Assembly (NCBI GenBank): GCA_009845425.1
Contig: VXZQ01000007.1
Span: 62,001-126,000, forward strand
DNA length: 64,000 bases
DNA from: Holophagales bacterium
GTDB taxonomy: Bacteria > Acidobacteriota > Thermoanaerobaculia > Multivoradales > Multivoraceae
Direction: 5' to 3'
Shown piece after piece: positions 1 to 8,222 of the stretch (positions within the stretch are counted from its first letter, which is position 1; every line of letters starts with the position of its first letter). Below the pieces are notes generated by a model. The model did not search any database. It was given only the letters and a program-made list of their open reading frames with translations, and was not told where the DNA came from. The translations under genes and the position numbers were made by a program.

Positions 1-272
1 GGCCCGCCGCGCTCCGTGACCGGCGGTTCGGTCTCCGCGGCGCGAAAGTCGGCCTCCTCGCCGAGGTCGAGGGCCGCCAGCCGGGTCTCCACGCCGCGTG
101 CCCGCCGCGCGGCGACCCAGACCGCGCGGTCGATCGCCGCCGGCAGTACCCAGCCTTCGCTGTAGTCGACATGCGCACCCAGCAGGTTGGCCCTGCCGGG
201 CGCGCGGGCGATGACGCCGGGCTCGGCCCCGAAGCGATCGCGGAACGCGTCGACGAGATCGTCGACCTTCAC
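1..272 (-). CDS. galK: Galactokinase-like GHMP kinase, N-terminal part (cut by window edge)
   Basis: The first 90 residues of a sugar kinase are readable on the minus strand; the gene continues beyond base 1. A GTG at 270-272 is the only good start after the preceding gene stops at 289. Residues 26-44 contain the galactokinase signature, read as GRANLLGAHVDYSEGWVLP, normally GRxNLIGEHxDYxxGxVLP. Galactokinases phosphorylate galactose at C1 with ATP in the Leloir pathway. The Glu of the usual GEH triplet, which contacts the sugar in known structures, is Ala here, while the catalytic-site Asp of DY is kept, so the substrate may not be galactose. It is the last visible gene of the minus-strand run that starts with the toxin-antitoxin pair. 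Confidence 0.8.
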   Translation of the reverse strand, partial: MKVDDLVDAFRDRFGAEPGVIARAPGRANLLGAHVDYSEGWVLPAAIDRAVWVAARRARGVETRLAALDLGEEADFRAAETEPPVTERGG

Positions 273-288
273 TCGGGAGTCGCTCTCG

Positions 289-738
289 TCAGGCCAGGAG
301 GTGGTACATGTCGGTGCGGCGCTTTGTCGGATCGTCGTGCCAGTCGCCGTAGACCTCCCAGCACGGACCGGCGAGGACGAGGTTCTGCTCGGCGCACCAT
401 TGGTGGATCGCCTGGTGGACCCTCGGGATCTCGCTGTAGTCGCCGTGGAGCACGGCGTGGGCGCACCGGCCTGCCGGCGTCGCCGAGCGGACCAGGCCGT
501 CCGCCGCCTCGGTCGAGGCGGGAACCTGGACGCCCACGTCTACCTCCATCTGACCGCCGCTGACGTCGCGGTAGAACCAGATGTCCTGACCGGCGCCCTC
601 GACGCCGTGTTCCCGCACGAAGGCGCCGACCCGCTCCATCAGGGGCAGGAGCTTGGCGGGAACCTCGGTGAAGGTGGCGCTGGTGCGCGCCGCCAGCAGG
701 GGTTGTTCCTCGACGGTGACGATCGAGATTCCGGTCAT
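289..738 (-). CDS. GyrI-like / AraC effector-binding-domain protein
   Basis: This 149-residue cytoplasmic protein looks like a stand-alone SOUL/GyrI-type small-molecule binding domain. It begins with a TxxExxPxLxAxxxAxFxEV pattern and has a middle segment beginning 'GVEGAGQDIWFYRD', as in the AraC effector-binding/GyrI family, and it lacks any helix-turn-helix. Its ATG (736-738) overlaps the stop codon of the upstream PIN-domain toxin in an ATGA arrangement, so the two are probably translationally coupled. Family members bind hydrophobic or cationic compounds or inhibit gyrase; no ligand can be deduced here. The conserved central Glu of the binding pocket cannot be assigned with certainty by eye. 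Confidence 0.65.
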   Translation of the reverse strand: MTGISIVTVEEQPLLAARTSATFTEVPAKLLPLMERVGAFVREHGVEGAGQDIWFYRDVSGGQMEVDVGVQVPASTEAADGLVRSATPAGRCAHAVLHGDYSEIPRVHQAIHQWCAEQNLVLAGPCWEVYGDWHDDPTKRRTDMYHLLA

Positions 739-1169
739 TGTGTTTCGTCCTCGTGTGTCCATGGATCGACGACGTCGATCCCCGTTCCTTCGAAGTCCCG
801 GGTGTTTCTGGTGACGATCGTCGCGCCTCGGCAACTGGCGATCGCCGCGATCTGACAATCGGAGTCGGATGAAGGACGCCCTGCCGCGCGCCGCCTGGCC
901 GCGATCTCAGCGTAGGCACGCGCAGCCTGACTGTCGAACGGCAACACACGGTCCCTCAGGTCAACGCTCAGCATGCCCTCGATCTCCGCGGCCAAGGCTT
1001 CACGTCTCGCACCCCGCGGCATCACGGCGACGCCATAGCGGAGCTCCGCTTCGCCTATCGCGGTGAAGTAGAGACTTGACGCGGGTCGCCGACCTAGCCA
1101 GCTCTCTACGGCTGGCTCGGGTCTTGGGCGCATGAGTTCGGAGACGACGTTTGTGTCGAGAACGAACAC
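735..1169 (-). CDS. fitB: PIN-domain toxin ribonuclease (FitB/VapC type)
   Basis: This 144-residue toxin starts at a GTG (1167-1169), seven bases after the antitoxin stop. The PIN-domain core is clear: N-terminal MFVLDTNVVSELMRP with the first metal-binding Asp, then GEAELRYG with the conserved Glu, SDCQIAAIA with the third acidic residue, and TRNTRDFEG near the C-terminus. This layout matches the FitB branch, where the family motif ends in 'DFEGTGI..v.PW'. PIN toxins are magnesium-dependent RNases that are inactive while bound by their antitoxin. A longer reading frame begins at 1301 but would run back through the antitoxin gene and is rejected. Confidence 0.9.
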   Translation of the reverse strand: MFVLDTNVVSELMRPRPEPAVESWLGRRPASSLYFTAIGEAELRYGVAVMPRGARREALAAEIEGMLSVDLRDRVLPFDSQAARAYAEIAARRRAAGRPSSDSDCQIAAIASCRGATIVTRNTRDFEGTGIDVVDPWTHEDETQ

Positions 1170-1176
1170 CGTCCGC

Positions 1177-1419
1177 TCAGTCGAACTTCGGCGGCTCGCG
1201 CATCGGTCCACGCGGGGGAAGCTCGAGCTCCACGCCACCGAGGGGTGCGAAGCGGGCGCGAATGGCGGCGGCGAGGTTCTCTTCGCCGGTTTCCGGCTCA
1301 ACCGCCTTGCGCAGAATCAGCCGGACCTCTTCTTCCATCGACCGGCCGTTGTCGGCCGCGCGTACGCGCAGACGCCGCTTCACTCCCTCGTCGAGGTTTC
1401 TGACAGTGATGCTAGCCAC
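1177..1419 (-). CDS. fitA: Ribbon-helix-helix antitoxin (FitA/VapB type)
   Basis: This 80-residue antitoxin begins at a GTG (1417-1419) preceded by a GGAGG ribosome-binding site eight bases upstream. The N-terminus MASITVRNLDEGVKRRL followed by RAADNGRSMEEEVRLIL is the FitA-type ribbon-helix-helix DNA-binding fold (Arc/MetJ superfamily). The C-terminal half, ending in PPRGPMREPPKFD, would wrap the toxin active site. By family knowledge the antitoxin-toxin complex binds inverted repeats in its own promoter; a fitting palindrome lies just upstream at 1458-1472. The first gene of a probable fitA-fitB-gyrI-like-galK transcription unit. Confidence 0.9.
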   Translation of the reverse strand: MASITVRNLDEGVKRRLRVRAADNGRSMEEEVRLILRKAVEPETGEENLAAAIRARFAPLGGVELELPPRGPMREPPKFD

Positions 1420-1445
1420 GGGACGGCGCCTCCAGTACGCCCCGG

Positions 1446-1474
1446 AGAGTACACGGTGATTGCATTGCAATCAA
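1446..1474 (-). promoter_or_regulatory. Promoter with palindromic operator for the fitAB operon
   Basis: On the minus strand a -35 box TTGATT (1469-1474) is separated by 17 bases from a -10 box TACTCT (1446-1451). The spacer and -35 box are covered by a perfect palindrome, GATTGCA-T-TGCAATC, at 1458-1472. A repressor bound there would block RNA polymerase, as expected for FitA autoregulation. The site also overlaps the stop codon of the upstream hexosaminidase gene (1471-1473). Box assignment is by eye. Confidence 0.6.
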
Positions 1475-3423
1475 GAGCGGTCAGGATCGAAGACGGCCGC
1501 CGCTCGCAGCAGAAGGTCCTGCGACTCTCGCAGGCCGCCCTCGCGGCTGGTGGCGAGCCAAACGTCGGGGAGGTCGCCGGCGATGTCGCGGAGGTCGGCG
1601 CCGAGGGTGGCGCGCACTTTCGTTGGGAGCTGGCCGGCCAGCAGACCGCGACCGGCGACGAGGCGCGCGACACCCAACTGGCAGCACCACGTCATCATCC
1701 GGCAGGTCCAGTCCAGCGCGGCATGGTTCGGATCGCCCTCGACCCGGTTCAACCGGTCTCTGATAGCGGCCAGCCGGGCGTACGTCCGCTGCAGTGTGGC
1801 GATGCTCAGCCGCCGGAAGCGCCGGTGGGTGAGGTCGTCGTCGATGAACCGAAGCAGGTAGAAGAGTGCGGTGCCATTGATCACCGGGCCACCGCAGTCG
1901 AGGTCAATGGCGCCGAGGTCGATGACGGTGCGCGCCAGCGTCTCGTCCCGGTCGTAGACCAGGCGGACGGCGTGGTCGAGCCAGGCTTCCTCGTTCCGCT
2001 TGGGGCCGCCTGCCGCCTCGCGCGCCGCCTCGACCGACCAGGCGAAACCGGCGCCAATGGAAAGCGGCAGTTCGGCGATCGCCGGCGGCTGCAGGTGTCC
2101 GTGGTCGCCCCAGTCGGTGATGAGGTAGCCCTGAGCGCCTGCCGCCGAACCGGCGGTCGCGGCGAGGGCCAGATTGCCGACGGCGTTCTGCAGCCGACCG
2201 CCGAAGCTGTGCCAGCTGCTGGTCCCCGGGCACACCCAGAACTCTCTCCCCGAGGCGGCCAGCCGGGCGCACTGGTCCTCGAACGGGTGATTCGCGTCGT
2301 AGCCCCAGCACAGCGCGACCGCGTCTTCCGGGACCTGGTCGATCAGTTCGGGGTGCTCGAGGATGATGTCGCCCCAGAACAGCATTTGCCGGCCGCGCTC
2401 CGTGACGAGATCGTGGACCTGGTGCAGGAAGTCGAGGTACACGGACGGCTTGCCCCGCTCCTCGCACGCCTCGGCGGAGCGCCCGCGGCCCAGGTCGAAC
2501 GTCTCGTCCAGGCCCACGTTGAAGCGTCGGCCACCGAACTGCGGCAGCAGTTCGTCGTAGAGGCCCACGAGCAACTCGAGGACCCGTGGGTCGGTGGCGC
2601 ACAGGCTGAACGGCTCCGGGTCGATGGAGAAGGGATGCTGGAAGCCCTCGAGTACCTCGGCCAGCGGCCGGTACCGATCGTGGATCAGCCAGCGGTGGAA
2701 GTGGCCGAAGCTGTTCTGGTTCGGCGTCAGCTCGATGAACCGCTCCCGGCAGCAGGCGTCGAGCTCCCGGATCTCCGCGGCGGTGAACGGCGAGGCGTTG
2801 CGCCAGACCTCCTCGTGGTCCGCATAGGCGTAGGTGTGTTCGACATAGAGCTGGAGGTGGTTGATCTTCCAGTCGGCCAGCCTGTGGATGAGACGCTTCA
2901 GGTAGTCCATTCGCGGCACGCGGTTCCGGCTGACGTCGAGCATCGCGCCGCGGATGGGGAAGTCCGGCCGGTCCTCGATGTCTGTGGCCGGCACCTCGAA
3001 GCCGACGGCTGCAGACCGGCCGCGCGAGCTGAGCCACTGCTTCAGGGTGGAGGCCGCCCGGAACACGCCCGTGGGCGTCGCGGCCTCGATCGTGATGCCC
3101 TCCCGGCTTGTGCGCAGGCAGTAGCTCTCGTCCGTCGGAACGCCGACCCGCGAAGCTCTTTCCCCGCCCGGTGAGCCGACCGCGACCCGGCAGGCGATGG
3201 CGTCGTCCGAACCGTTTCCGGCGACCGCGGGGACGAGCTGCTGGCTCGTGGTTGCCAGGGCGCGCCTCAGGCCGCCTAGCGCGAATTCCAGTTCCTCCGA
3301 GGCTTCCGCCGGCTCTGCTCCCGCCGCGGTCACATGGAGCGCAACGGGGGCGCCCGCCGGCAGGACCAGGGGATCGGCGGCGTCAAGGACCTCGACCCGC
3401 CGCGGCGGCGGCCAGAGACTCAC
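1471..3423 (-). CDS. Glycoside hydrolase family 20 (beta-N-acetylhexosaminidase-like)
   Basis: This 650-residue protein has an N-terminal GH20b-like alpha/beta domain (about residues 1-150) and a TIM-barrel catalytic domain. The barrel opens with DFPIRGAMLDVSRNRVP, and the acid/base pair sits at Asp306-Glu307 in NVGLDETFDLG, the equivalent of the HxGxDE motif. Such enzymes remove terminal GlcNAc or GalNAc by substrate-assisted catalysis. No signal peptide is visible, so it may act in the cytoplasm on imported sugars, consistent with a galactokinase-like gene downstream. The chosen start is a GTG (3421-3423), eleven bases after the glyoxalase-fold gene. An open frame runs further upstream but only mirrors that gene. 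Confidence 0.8.
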   Translation of the reverse strand: MSLWPPPRRVEVLDAADPLVLPAGAPVALHVTAAGAEPAEASEELEFALGGLRRALATTSQQLVPAVAGNGSDDAIACRVAVGSPGGERASRVGVPTDESYCLRTSREGITIEAATPTGVFRAASTLKQWLSSRGRSAAVGFEVPATDIEDRPDFPIRGAMLDVSRNRVPRMDYLKRLIHRLADWKINHLQLYVEHTYAYADHEEVWRNASPFTAAEIRELDACCRERFIELTPNQNSFGHFHRWLIHDRYRPLAEVLEGFQHPFSIDPEPFSLCATDPRVLELLVGLYDELLPQFGGRRFNVGLDETFDLGRGRSAEACEERGKPSVYLDFLHQVHDLVTERGRQMLFWGDIILEHPELIDQVPEDAVALCWGYDANHPFEDQCARLAASGREFWVCPGTSSWHSFGGRLQNAVGNLALAATAGSAAGAQGYLITDWGDHGHLQPPAIAELPLSIGAGFAWSVEAAREAAGGPKRNEEAWLDHAVRLVYDRDETLARTVIDLGAIDLDCGGPVINGTALFYLLRFIDDDLTHRRFRRLSIATLQRTYARLAAIRDRLNRVEGDPNHAALDWTCRMMTWCCQLGVARLVAGRGLLAGQLPTKVRATLGADLRDIAGDLPDVWLATSREGGLRESQDLLLRAAAVFDPDRS

Positions 3424-3434
3424 GGGCCGGCGGC

Positions 3435-4079
3435 TCAGGTCCCCCGCACCCGGATGTCGACGCCGGTCGGGCTGGTATGGCGCCCGCCGCCCGCAGCCGA
3501 AGTCCACGCGAGATGGTCGATCGCCCGGCCGGCGGTCGGTTCCAGTTCGTCGTCCGTCTGCCGGAACAGCACCCGCATCGTGCCGTAGTTGACGGCGAGC
3601 AGGACGTCCTTGAATGTCTCGGCCGGACCGGGGACGTGTTCCAGCAGCCAGGCCCGGTCCTCCTCGCAGTCCGGTCCCAGGATGTGGACGTGGTGGAAGC
3701 CCGGGTGCTTCGCGTCCTCGAGGAGCTCGATCTTCGCGCCCCAGGGATCCGTCACGAAGGAGATGTAGAGCTTCGCCGGCCCGAAGTGCCGGGGTTCCCA
3801 GAACTCCGTAGCGCCATCGGCGAGCATCGCGGCGTGGAGATCGTCCAGGTTGTTGACGGACCAGCCCGAGTGATCGAGTCCGGTGCCGATGCTGGGGCCG
3901 GGAGTCTCGGCGCCGCGCCAGTGGAGGTCCGCCGTGCCGTTGCCGGCCCGGAAGCGGGCGGCGGCGCCGTCCGCGCTTGCCAGGAGTTCGCCGCCGAAGT
4001 GCCGCGCATACCAGTCGGCGGCGGCAGCGGGATCGGAGGCGTTCAGCACGAGGCAGTCGAACTGGCAGGTGTCGGTCAT
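3435..4079 (-). CDS. VOC-family (glyoxalase/dioxygenase-fold) protein, two modules
   Basis: This 214-residue protein begins at an ATG (4077-4079) with an AGGAG ribosome-binding site ten bases upstream. It has two beta-alpha-beta-beta-beta modules: the first carries CLVLNASDPAAAADWYARHFGG and a metal-type Glu in GAKIELLEDAK, and the second begins HPGFHHVHILGPD. Paired modules of this kind form the metal site in glyoxalases and extradiol dioxygenases. The substrate is not recognisable. It lies eleven bases upstream of the GH20 gene in the same direction, so the two are probably co-transcribed. Confidence 0.7.
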   Translation of the reverse strand: MTDTCQFDCLVLNASDPAAAADWYARHFGGELLASADGAAARFRAGNGTADLHWRGAETPGPSIGTGLDHSGWSVNNLDDLHAAMLADGATEFWEPRHFGPAKLYISFVTDPWGAKIELLEDAKHPGFHHVHILGPDCEEDRAWLLEHVPGPAETFKDVLLAVNYGTMRVLFRQTDDELEPTAGRAIDHLAWTSAAGGGRHTSPTGVDIRVRGT

Positions 4080-4219
4080 CTTGGGTGAGCTCCTGGAGCT
4101 TCGCTGAGAGCGGAGGGGGAAGGGCGGTGATTGTGTCACCGATCGGCGGTGCCGCGCGTGTCTCGACCGATCGGGCGTAAGCTGTGTCCCGTGAGAAGGA
4201 TGCGGGGTGCCGGCCCGCC

Positions 4220-6421
4220 ATGACCAGGCCGGCCGAAGATCGCGAGGCGCTCTCCGGGGTCGTCGAGCGGGTCGTCTTCCACAATCCGGAGAACGGATTC
4301 GCGGTGCTTCGCGTTCGCGTACGGGGTAGCTTCCAGCCGGCGACGGTGGTCGGCCGACTGCCCCTCGTTTCGCAGGGGGAGACGATCCGGGCTGCCGGCG
4401 CCTGGAAGAACGATCCGAACCACGGTGTCCAGTTTCGGGCCGACCGGCTCGCCGTGTCGCCGCCGGATTCGCTCGACGGGATCCGGCGCTACCTCGGATC
4501 TGGAAGGGTGCATGGCGTTGGGCCGAAGATGGCGAAACGCCTGGTGAAGGCTTTTGGCGAAGACGTCTTTGAGGTCATCGAGAACGAGCCGGAGCGTCTG
4601 AAGGAGGTTCCGGGTATCGGCCCGAAGCGCGCCAGGCGCCTGAGCGAGGGCTTCAAGGACCAGAAGGCGGTACGGGAGATCATGGTCTTCCTGCAGACTC
4701 ACGGTCTCGGCTCCTCGCGGGCCGCTCGTATCTACCGAACCTACGGAGCTGACGCCGCGACCTTGCTCACCGAGGACCCGTACCGGCTGGCGAGGGACAT
4801 CCGGGGGATCGGTTTCCGGATCGCCGACAGCATCGGCGCGAGTCTGGGCAAGGACCCCGAGGGCTTGCCGCGTGCCCGCGCCGGCCTCGGCTACACGCTG
4901 GAACAGGCGCGGGGCGCCGGACACTGCGGCCTGCCGCGAGACGAGCTCCTCGAGCAGGCGCAGGAGCTGTTGAAGATTCCGGAGGAGATCCTCGTCACCG
5001 CGCTGTCGGACGAGCTGCAGGCGGGACGGCTGGTCGCCACGCGCCTGAACGGCGAAGAGGCCGTCTTTCTGCCGCCGCTGCTGTCGGCCGAGCGCGCGAT
5101 CACCCGCCGGCTGGGCGAAGTCCTCCGGGCCGAGGCGCCGCCCTGGGCGGACATCGATGCCGGTAAAGCGCTGGCGTGGGTGGAGAAGCGCCTCGACGTG
5201 ACCCTCGCGCCGACCCAGCGCGCGGCGGTCGAGACGAGCCTGCGCTCGCGCGTCGCCGTCATCACCGGCGGCCCGGGAGTCGGCAAGACCACCCTGGTCA
5301 ACGCGCTGCTGCAGATCCTGAAGGCCCGCAACGTGACTTGCGCGCTCTGCGCCCCAACCGGCCGCGCGGCGAAGAGGCTGGCCGAAAGCACCGGCCACTC
5401 CGCGAAGACGATCCACCGGCTGCTCGAGATCGACCCGTCGAGCGGCGCCTTCCGGCGTGGCCGCCTGCGTCCGCTCGATTGCGGGCTGTTGGTCGTCGAC
5501 GAGTCCTCGATGGTCGATGTCGAGCTGATGGCGGCCCTGCTCCAGGCGCTGCCGGCGGAGGGATCGCTGCTGCTGATCGGCGACGCGGACCAGTTGCCGT
5601 CGGTCGGCCCGGGCCAGGTGCTGCGGGACCTGATCGACTCAGGCGCCATCCCGGTAGCGCGTCTCCGGGAGATCTTCCGGCAGGCGGACAACAGCCGGAT
5701 CGTCCGCAACGCCCACCGGGTGAACCAGGGCTACCTGCCCGAGCTGGAGTCCGCGAGGGATGAACTGAGCGACTTCTACTTCGTGCCGGCGGAGGATGCC
5801 GAGGACGGTCAGCGCAAGGTCGTGGAGATCGTTGCCGGGCGGATCGGCCGCCGCTTCGGTCTCGACCCGGTCCGGGACGTCCAGGTCCTGTCGCCGATGA
5901 ATCGCGGCCCCCTCGGCGTGCGCACGCTGAACGTCACCTTGCAGGCGGTTCTGAACCCGGCGCCGGAGTCAGGCGCCGTCGAGGTCGAGCGTTTCGGCTG
6001 GAAGTACCGCGCCGGCGACAAGGTGATGCAGACCGAGAACGACTACGACAAGGACGTCTTCAACGGCGACCTGGGCCGCATCCAGTCGATCGATCCCGGC
6101 GCGGAGAAGATGGCGATCGTCTTCGACGGCCGACTCGTCGAGTACCGCTTCAGCGACCTGGATCGACTCATGCTGGCCTATGCGGTCACCGTCCACAAAT
6201 CGCAGGGCTCCGAGTACCCGGCGGTCGTCGTGCCGATCTCGACCCATCACTACGTCATGCTGCGCCGCAACCTGCTCTACACCGCGATCACCCGCGGCCG
6301 GCAACTCGTCGTCATCGTCGGCCAGAAGTGGGCGCTCCAGAAGGCCGTCGAAGAGGCTTCCGACCTGCGCCGGTACTCGACTCTCCGCGAACAGTTGGCG
6401 GAGCTGGCTCGGTCGGGCTGA
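4220..6421 (+). CDS. recD2: RecD2-type ATP-dependent 5'-3' DNA helicase
   Basis: This 733-residue superfamily 1B helicase shows an N-terminal OB-like region (SGVVERVVFHNPENGFAVLR), tandem helix-hairpin-helix segments (YLGSGRVHGVGPKMAKRL and EVPGIGPKRARRL), and a helicase core. Motif I is GGPGVGKTT with Lys356, motif II is VDESSMVD near residue 427, motif V is VHKSQGSEY near 658, and motif VI is TAITRGR. The length and the HhH repeats fit stand-alone RecD2 rather than the RecBCD subunit, and no recB or recC is nearby. RecD2 acts in DNA repair and replication-fork processing. The ATG at 4220 is preferred; an in-frame GTG at 4184 is the alternative. Confidence 0.93.
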   Translation: MTRPAEDREALSGVVERVVFHNPENGFAVLRVRVRGSFQPATVVGRLPLVSQGETIRAAGAWKNDPNHGVQFRADRLAVSPPDSLDGIRRYLGSGRVHGVGPKMAKRLVKAFGEDVFEVIENEPERLKEVPGIGPKRARRLSEGFKDQKAVREIMVFLQTHGLGSSRAARIYRTYGADAATLLTEDPYRLARDIRGIGFRIADSIGASLGKDPEGLPRARAGLGYTLEQARGAGHCGLPRDELLEQAQELLKIPEEILVTALSDELQAGRLVATRLNGEEAVFLPPLLSAERAITRRLGEVLRAEAPPWADIDAGKALAWVEKRLDVTLAPTQRAAVETSLRSRVAVITGGPGVGKTTLVNALLQILKARNVTCALCAPTGRAAKRLAESTGHSAKTIHRLLEIDPSSGAFRRGRLRPLDCGLLVVDESSMVDVELMAALLQALPAEGSLLLIGDADQLPSVGPGQVLRDLIDSGAIPVARLREIFRQADNSRIVRNAHRVNQGYLPELESARDELSDFYFVPAEDAEDGQRKVVEIVAGRIGRRFGLDPVRDVQVLSPMNRGPLGVRTLNVTLQAVLNPAPESGAVEVERFGWKYRAGDKVMQTENDYDKDVFNGDLGRIQSIDPGAEKMAIVFDGRLVEYRFSDLDRLMLAYAVTVHKSQGSEYPAVVVPISTHHYVMLRRNLLYTAITRGRQLVVIVGQKWALQKAVEEASDLRRYSTLREQLAELARSG

Positions 6422-6435
6422 GAGTGGCGTCAGCA

Positions 6436-6464
6436 GATGCCGGCCAGAAGGCCGGCGCACCGAC
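6436..6464. repeat. Short palindromic repeat / terminator-like hairpin
   Basis: A perfect 7-bp stem with a 4-nt loop (GCCGGCC-AGAA-GGCCGGC, 6439-6456) lies between two convergent genes and could stop transcription from either side, although no T-run follows. The downstream half, AGGCCGGCGCACCGAC at 6449-6464, occurs again exactly at 19599-19614. In both places GATGCCGGC precedes it, which suggests a dispersed REP-like element. Confidence 0.5.
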
Positions 6465-6481
6465 TGTGACAGCGTTTCCCG

Positions 6482-8179
6482 CTAGCCGTCAGCCGCGCGC
6501 TCGCGCGGCAACCGGATCTCGCTGACGAGGCGCTGCACCTCGTCCGGCGGCGGCTTCGTGAACCGGCTGACGATCAGGGCCAGGGCGAAGTTGATCAGCA
6601 TGCCGACGGCGCCGATGCCCTCGGGGCTGATGCCGAAGAGCCAGTCCTCGGCGGTCGCTTCCGGCCGGATCAGGCGGAAGTAGACGATGTAGGCGCCGGT
6701 GAACAGGATGCCGCTGCTCATGCCGGCGATCGCTCCCTCCTTCGTCGTGCTGCGGGTGAAGATGCCGAGCACGAGGACCGGGAAGAAGCTGGACGCGGCG
6801 AGGCCGAAGGCGAACGCGACCACCTGCGCGACGAAGCCGGGCGGCGAGATGCCGAAGTAGGCGGCCACGATCACCGCGACGGAAGCGGTCACGCGGGCGA
6901 GCAGGAGTTCCCTGCGCGAACTCATGTCCTTCCACAGGATCGACTTGCCGATGTCGTGGGAGATGGCCGATGCGATGACCAGCAGGAGGCCGGCAGCGGT
7001 CGACAGCGCCGCCGCGAGTCCGCCGGCGGCGACAAGGGCGACGACCCAGGCCGGCAACTCGGCGATCTCCGGGTTGGCGAGGACCATGATGTCCTGATCG
7101 ACGGTCAGTTCGTTGGCCCCGTCGGACATGTCGATCACGCCGTCGCCGTCCTGGTCGTCGAAGGAGATCAGGCCCGTGGTCTCCCAGCTCTTGAACCACT
7201 CCGGCACCTCGCTGTAGCTCGTGTTGTGGAGGGTCGAGATCAGGTTGACCCGGGCGAACGCGGCGACCGCGGGCGCCGTCGTGTAGAGCAGGCCGATGAA
7301 CACCAACGCCCAGAGCGCGCTCCAGCGCGCCGCGCGGGCGCTGCGCACGGTGTAGAAGCGGACCAGCACGTGGGGGAGCCCGGCGGTGCCGACCATGAGC
7401 GCCAGGGCGATCGCGGTGACGTCGATCATGCTCTTCTTGCCTGGCACGAAGGCGGCGGTGTACTCCGGCAACCGCAGTTCCCGGTGCAGCGCGTCCAGCG
7501 CCTCGAGCAGGAAGACGCCGGCCTGCTGGCCTTCCTGCACCGTGCCGCCGAACCCGAGCTGCGGAATCGGATTCCCGGTGATCTTCCAGGAGATGGCCGC
7601 GGCCGGTATCAGAAAGGCGACGATCAGGACGCAGTACTGGGCGACCTGGGTGTAGGTGATGCCTCTCATGCCGCCGAGCACGGCGTAGAAGAAGACGATG
7701 ACCACGCCGATGATCACGCCCCAGTGGACCTCGACCTCCAGGAAGCGCGAAAACACAACCCCGACGCCGCGCATCTGCCCGGCGATGTAGGTGAAGGAGA
7801 CGAAGATCGTGCAGCCGGCCGCCACCAGCCGGGCAGCGTCAGAGTAGTAGCGGTCGCCGACGAACTCGGAGGTCGTGAACTTGCCGTACTTGCGGAGGTA
7901 CGGGGCGAGCAGGAGCGCCAGCAGGACGTAGCCGCCGGTCCAGCCCATCAGATAGATGGTGCCGGTGTAGCCCATGAAGGAGATCAGGCCTGCCATCGAG
8001 ATGAAGGAGGCCGCGCTCATCCAGTCGGCGCCGGTCGCCATGCCGTTAGCCACGGCCGGCACGCCGCGACCGGCGACGTAGAAGCCGGATGTCGTCCTGA
8101 CGCGGCTCCACCAGGCGATGCCGATGTAGAGCGCGAAGGTCGCGGTGACGATCAGGTAGGTCCAGGCCTGAACGTTCAT
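6482..8179 (-). CDS. Sodium:solute symporter (SSSF family, acetate-permease-like)
   Basis: This 565-residue inner-membrane transporter has about 13 hydrophobic segments. SSSF hallmarks include FYVAGRGVPAVANGMATGAD near the N-terminus and AGGLAAALSTAAGLLL in the middle. It belongs to the ActP/VC_2705-like branch that pairs with a small DUF4212 subunit, encoded 43 bases upstream. A large extracytoplasmic loop carries a DxDxDG calcium-type motif (DDQDGDGVIDMSD), which is normal for this branch. Likely substrates are small monocarboxylates, but the specificity cannot be read from the sequence. Confidence 0.88.
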   Translation of the reverse strand: MNVQAWTYLIVTATFALYIGIAWWSRVRTTSGFYVAGRGVPAVANGMATGADWMSAASFISMAGLISFMGYTGTIYLMGWTGGYVLLALLLAPYLRKYGKFTTSEFVGDRYYSDAARLVAAGCTIFVSFTYIAGQMRGVGVVFSRFLEVEVHWGVIIGVVIVFFYAVLGGMRGITYTQVAQYCVLIVAFLIPAAAISWKITGNPIPQLGFGGTVQEGQQAGVFLLEALDALHRELRLPEYTAAFVPGKKSMIDVTAIALALMVGTAGLPHVLVRFYTVRSARAARWSALWALVFIGLLYTTAPAVAAFARVNLISTLHNTSYSEVPEWFKSWETTGLISFDDQDGDGVIDMSDGANELTVDQDIMVLANPEIAELPAWVVALVAAGGLAAALSTAAGLLLVIASAISHDIGKSILWKDMSSRRELLLARVTASVAVIVAAYFGISPPGFVAQVVAFAFGLAASSFFPVLVLGIFTRSTTKEGAIAGMSSGILFTGAYIVYFRLIRPEATAEDWLFGISPEGIGAVGMLINFALALIVSRFTKPPPDEVQRLVSEIRLPRERAADG

Positions 8180-8222
8180 CGCGAGGGTCGGCGGGCGTCA
8201 GAGTCGGGCGTCTGCGACCGGC

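Noticed and set aside
1132..3174. Long plus-strand open frame of 680 codons
   Set aside because: It is antisense to the GH20 gene, lacks any recognisable domain and has a composition typical of shadow frames in GC-rich DNA.
3424..4284. N-terminal extension of the GH20 frame
   Set aside because: The extra residues are arginine-rich and mirror the glyoxalase-fold gene, which has clear motifs in its own frame.
7130..7185. Inserted EF-hand-like motif in the symporter as a novelty
   Set aside because: A DxDxDG loop here is a regular part of this symporter branch.
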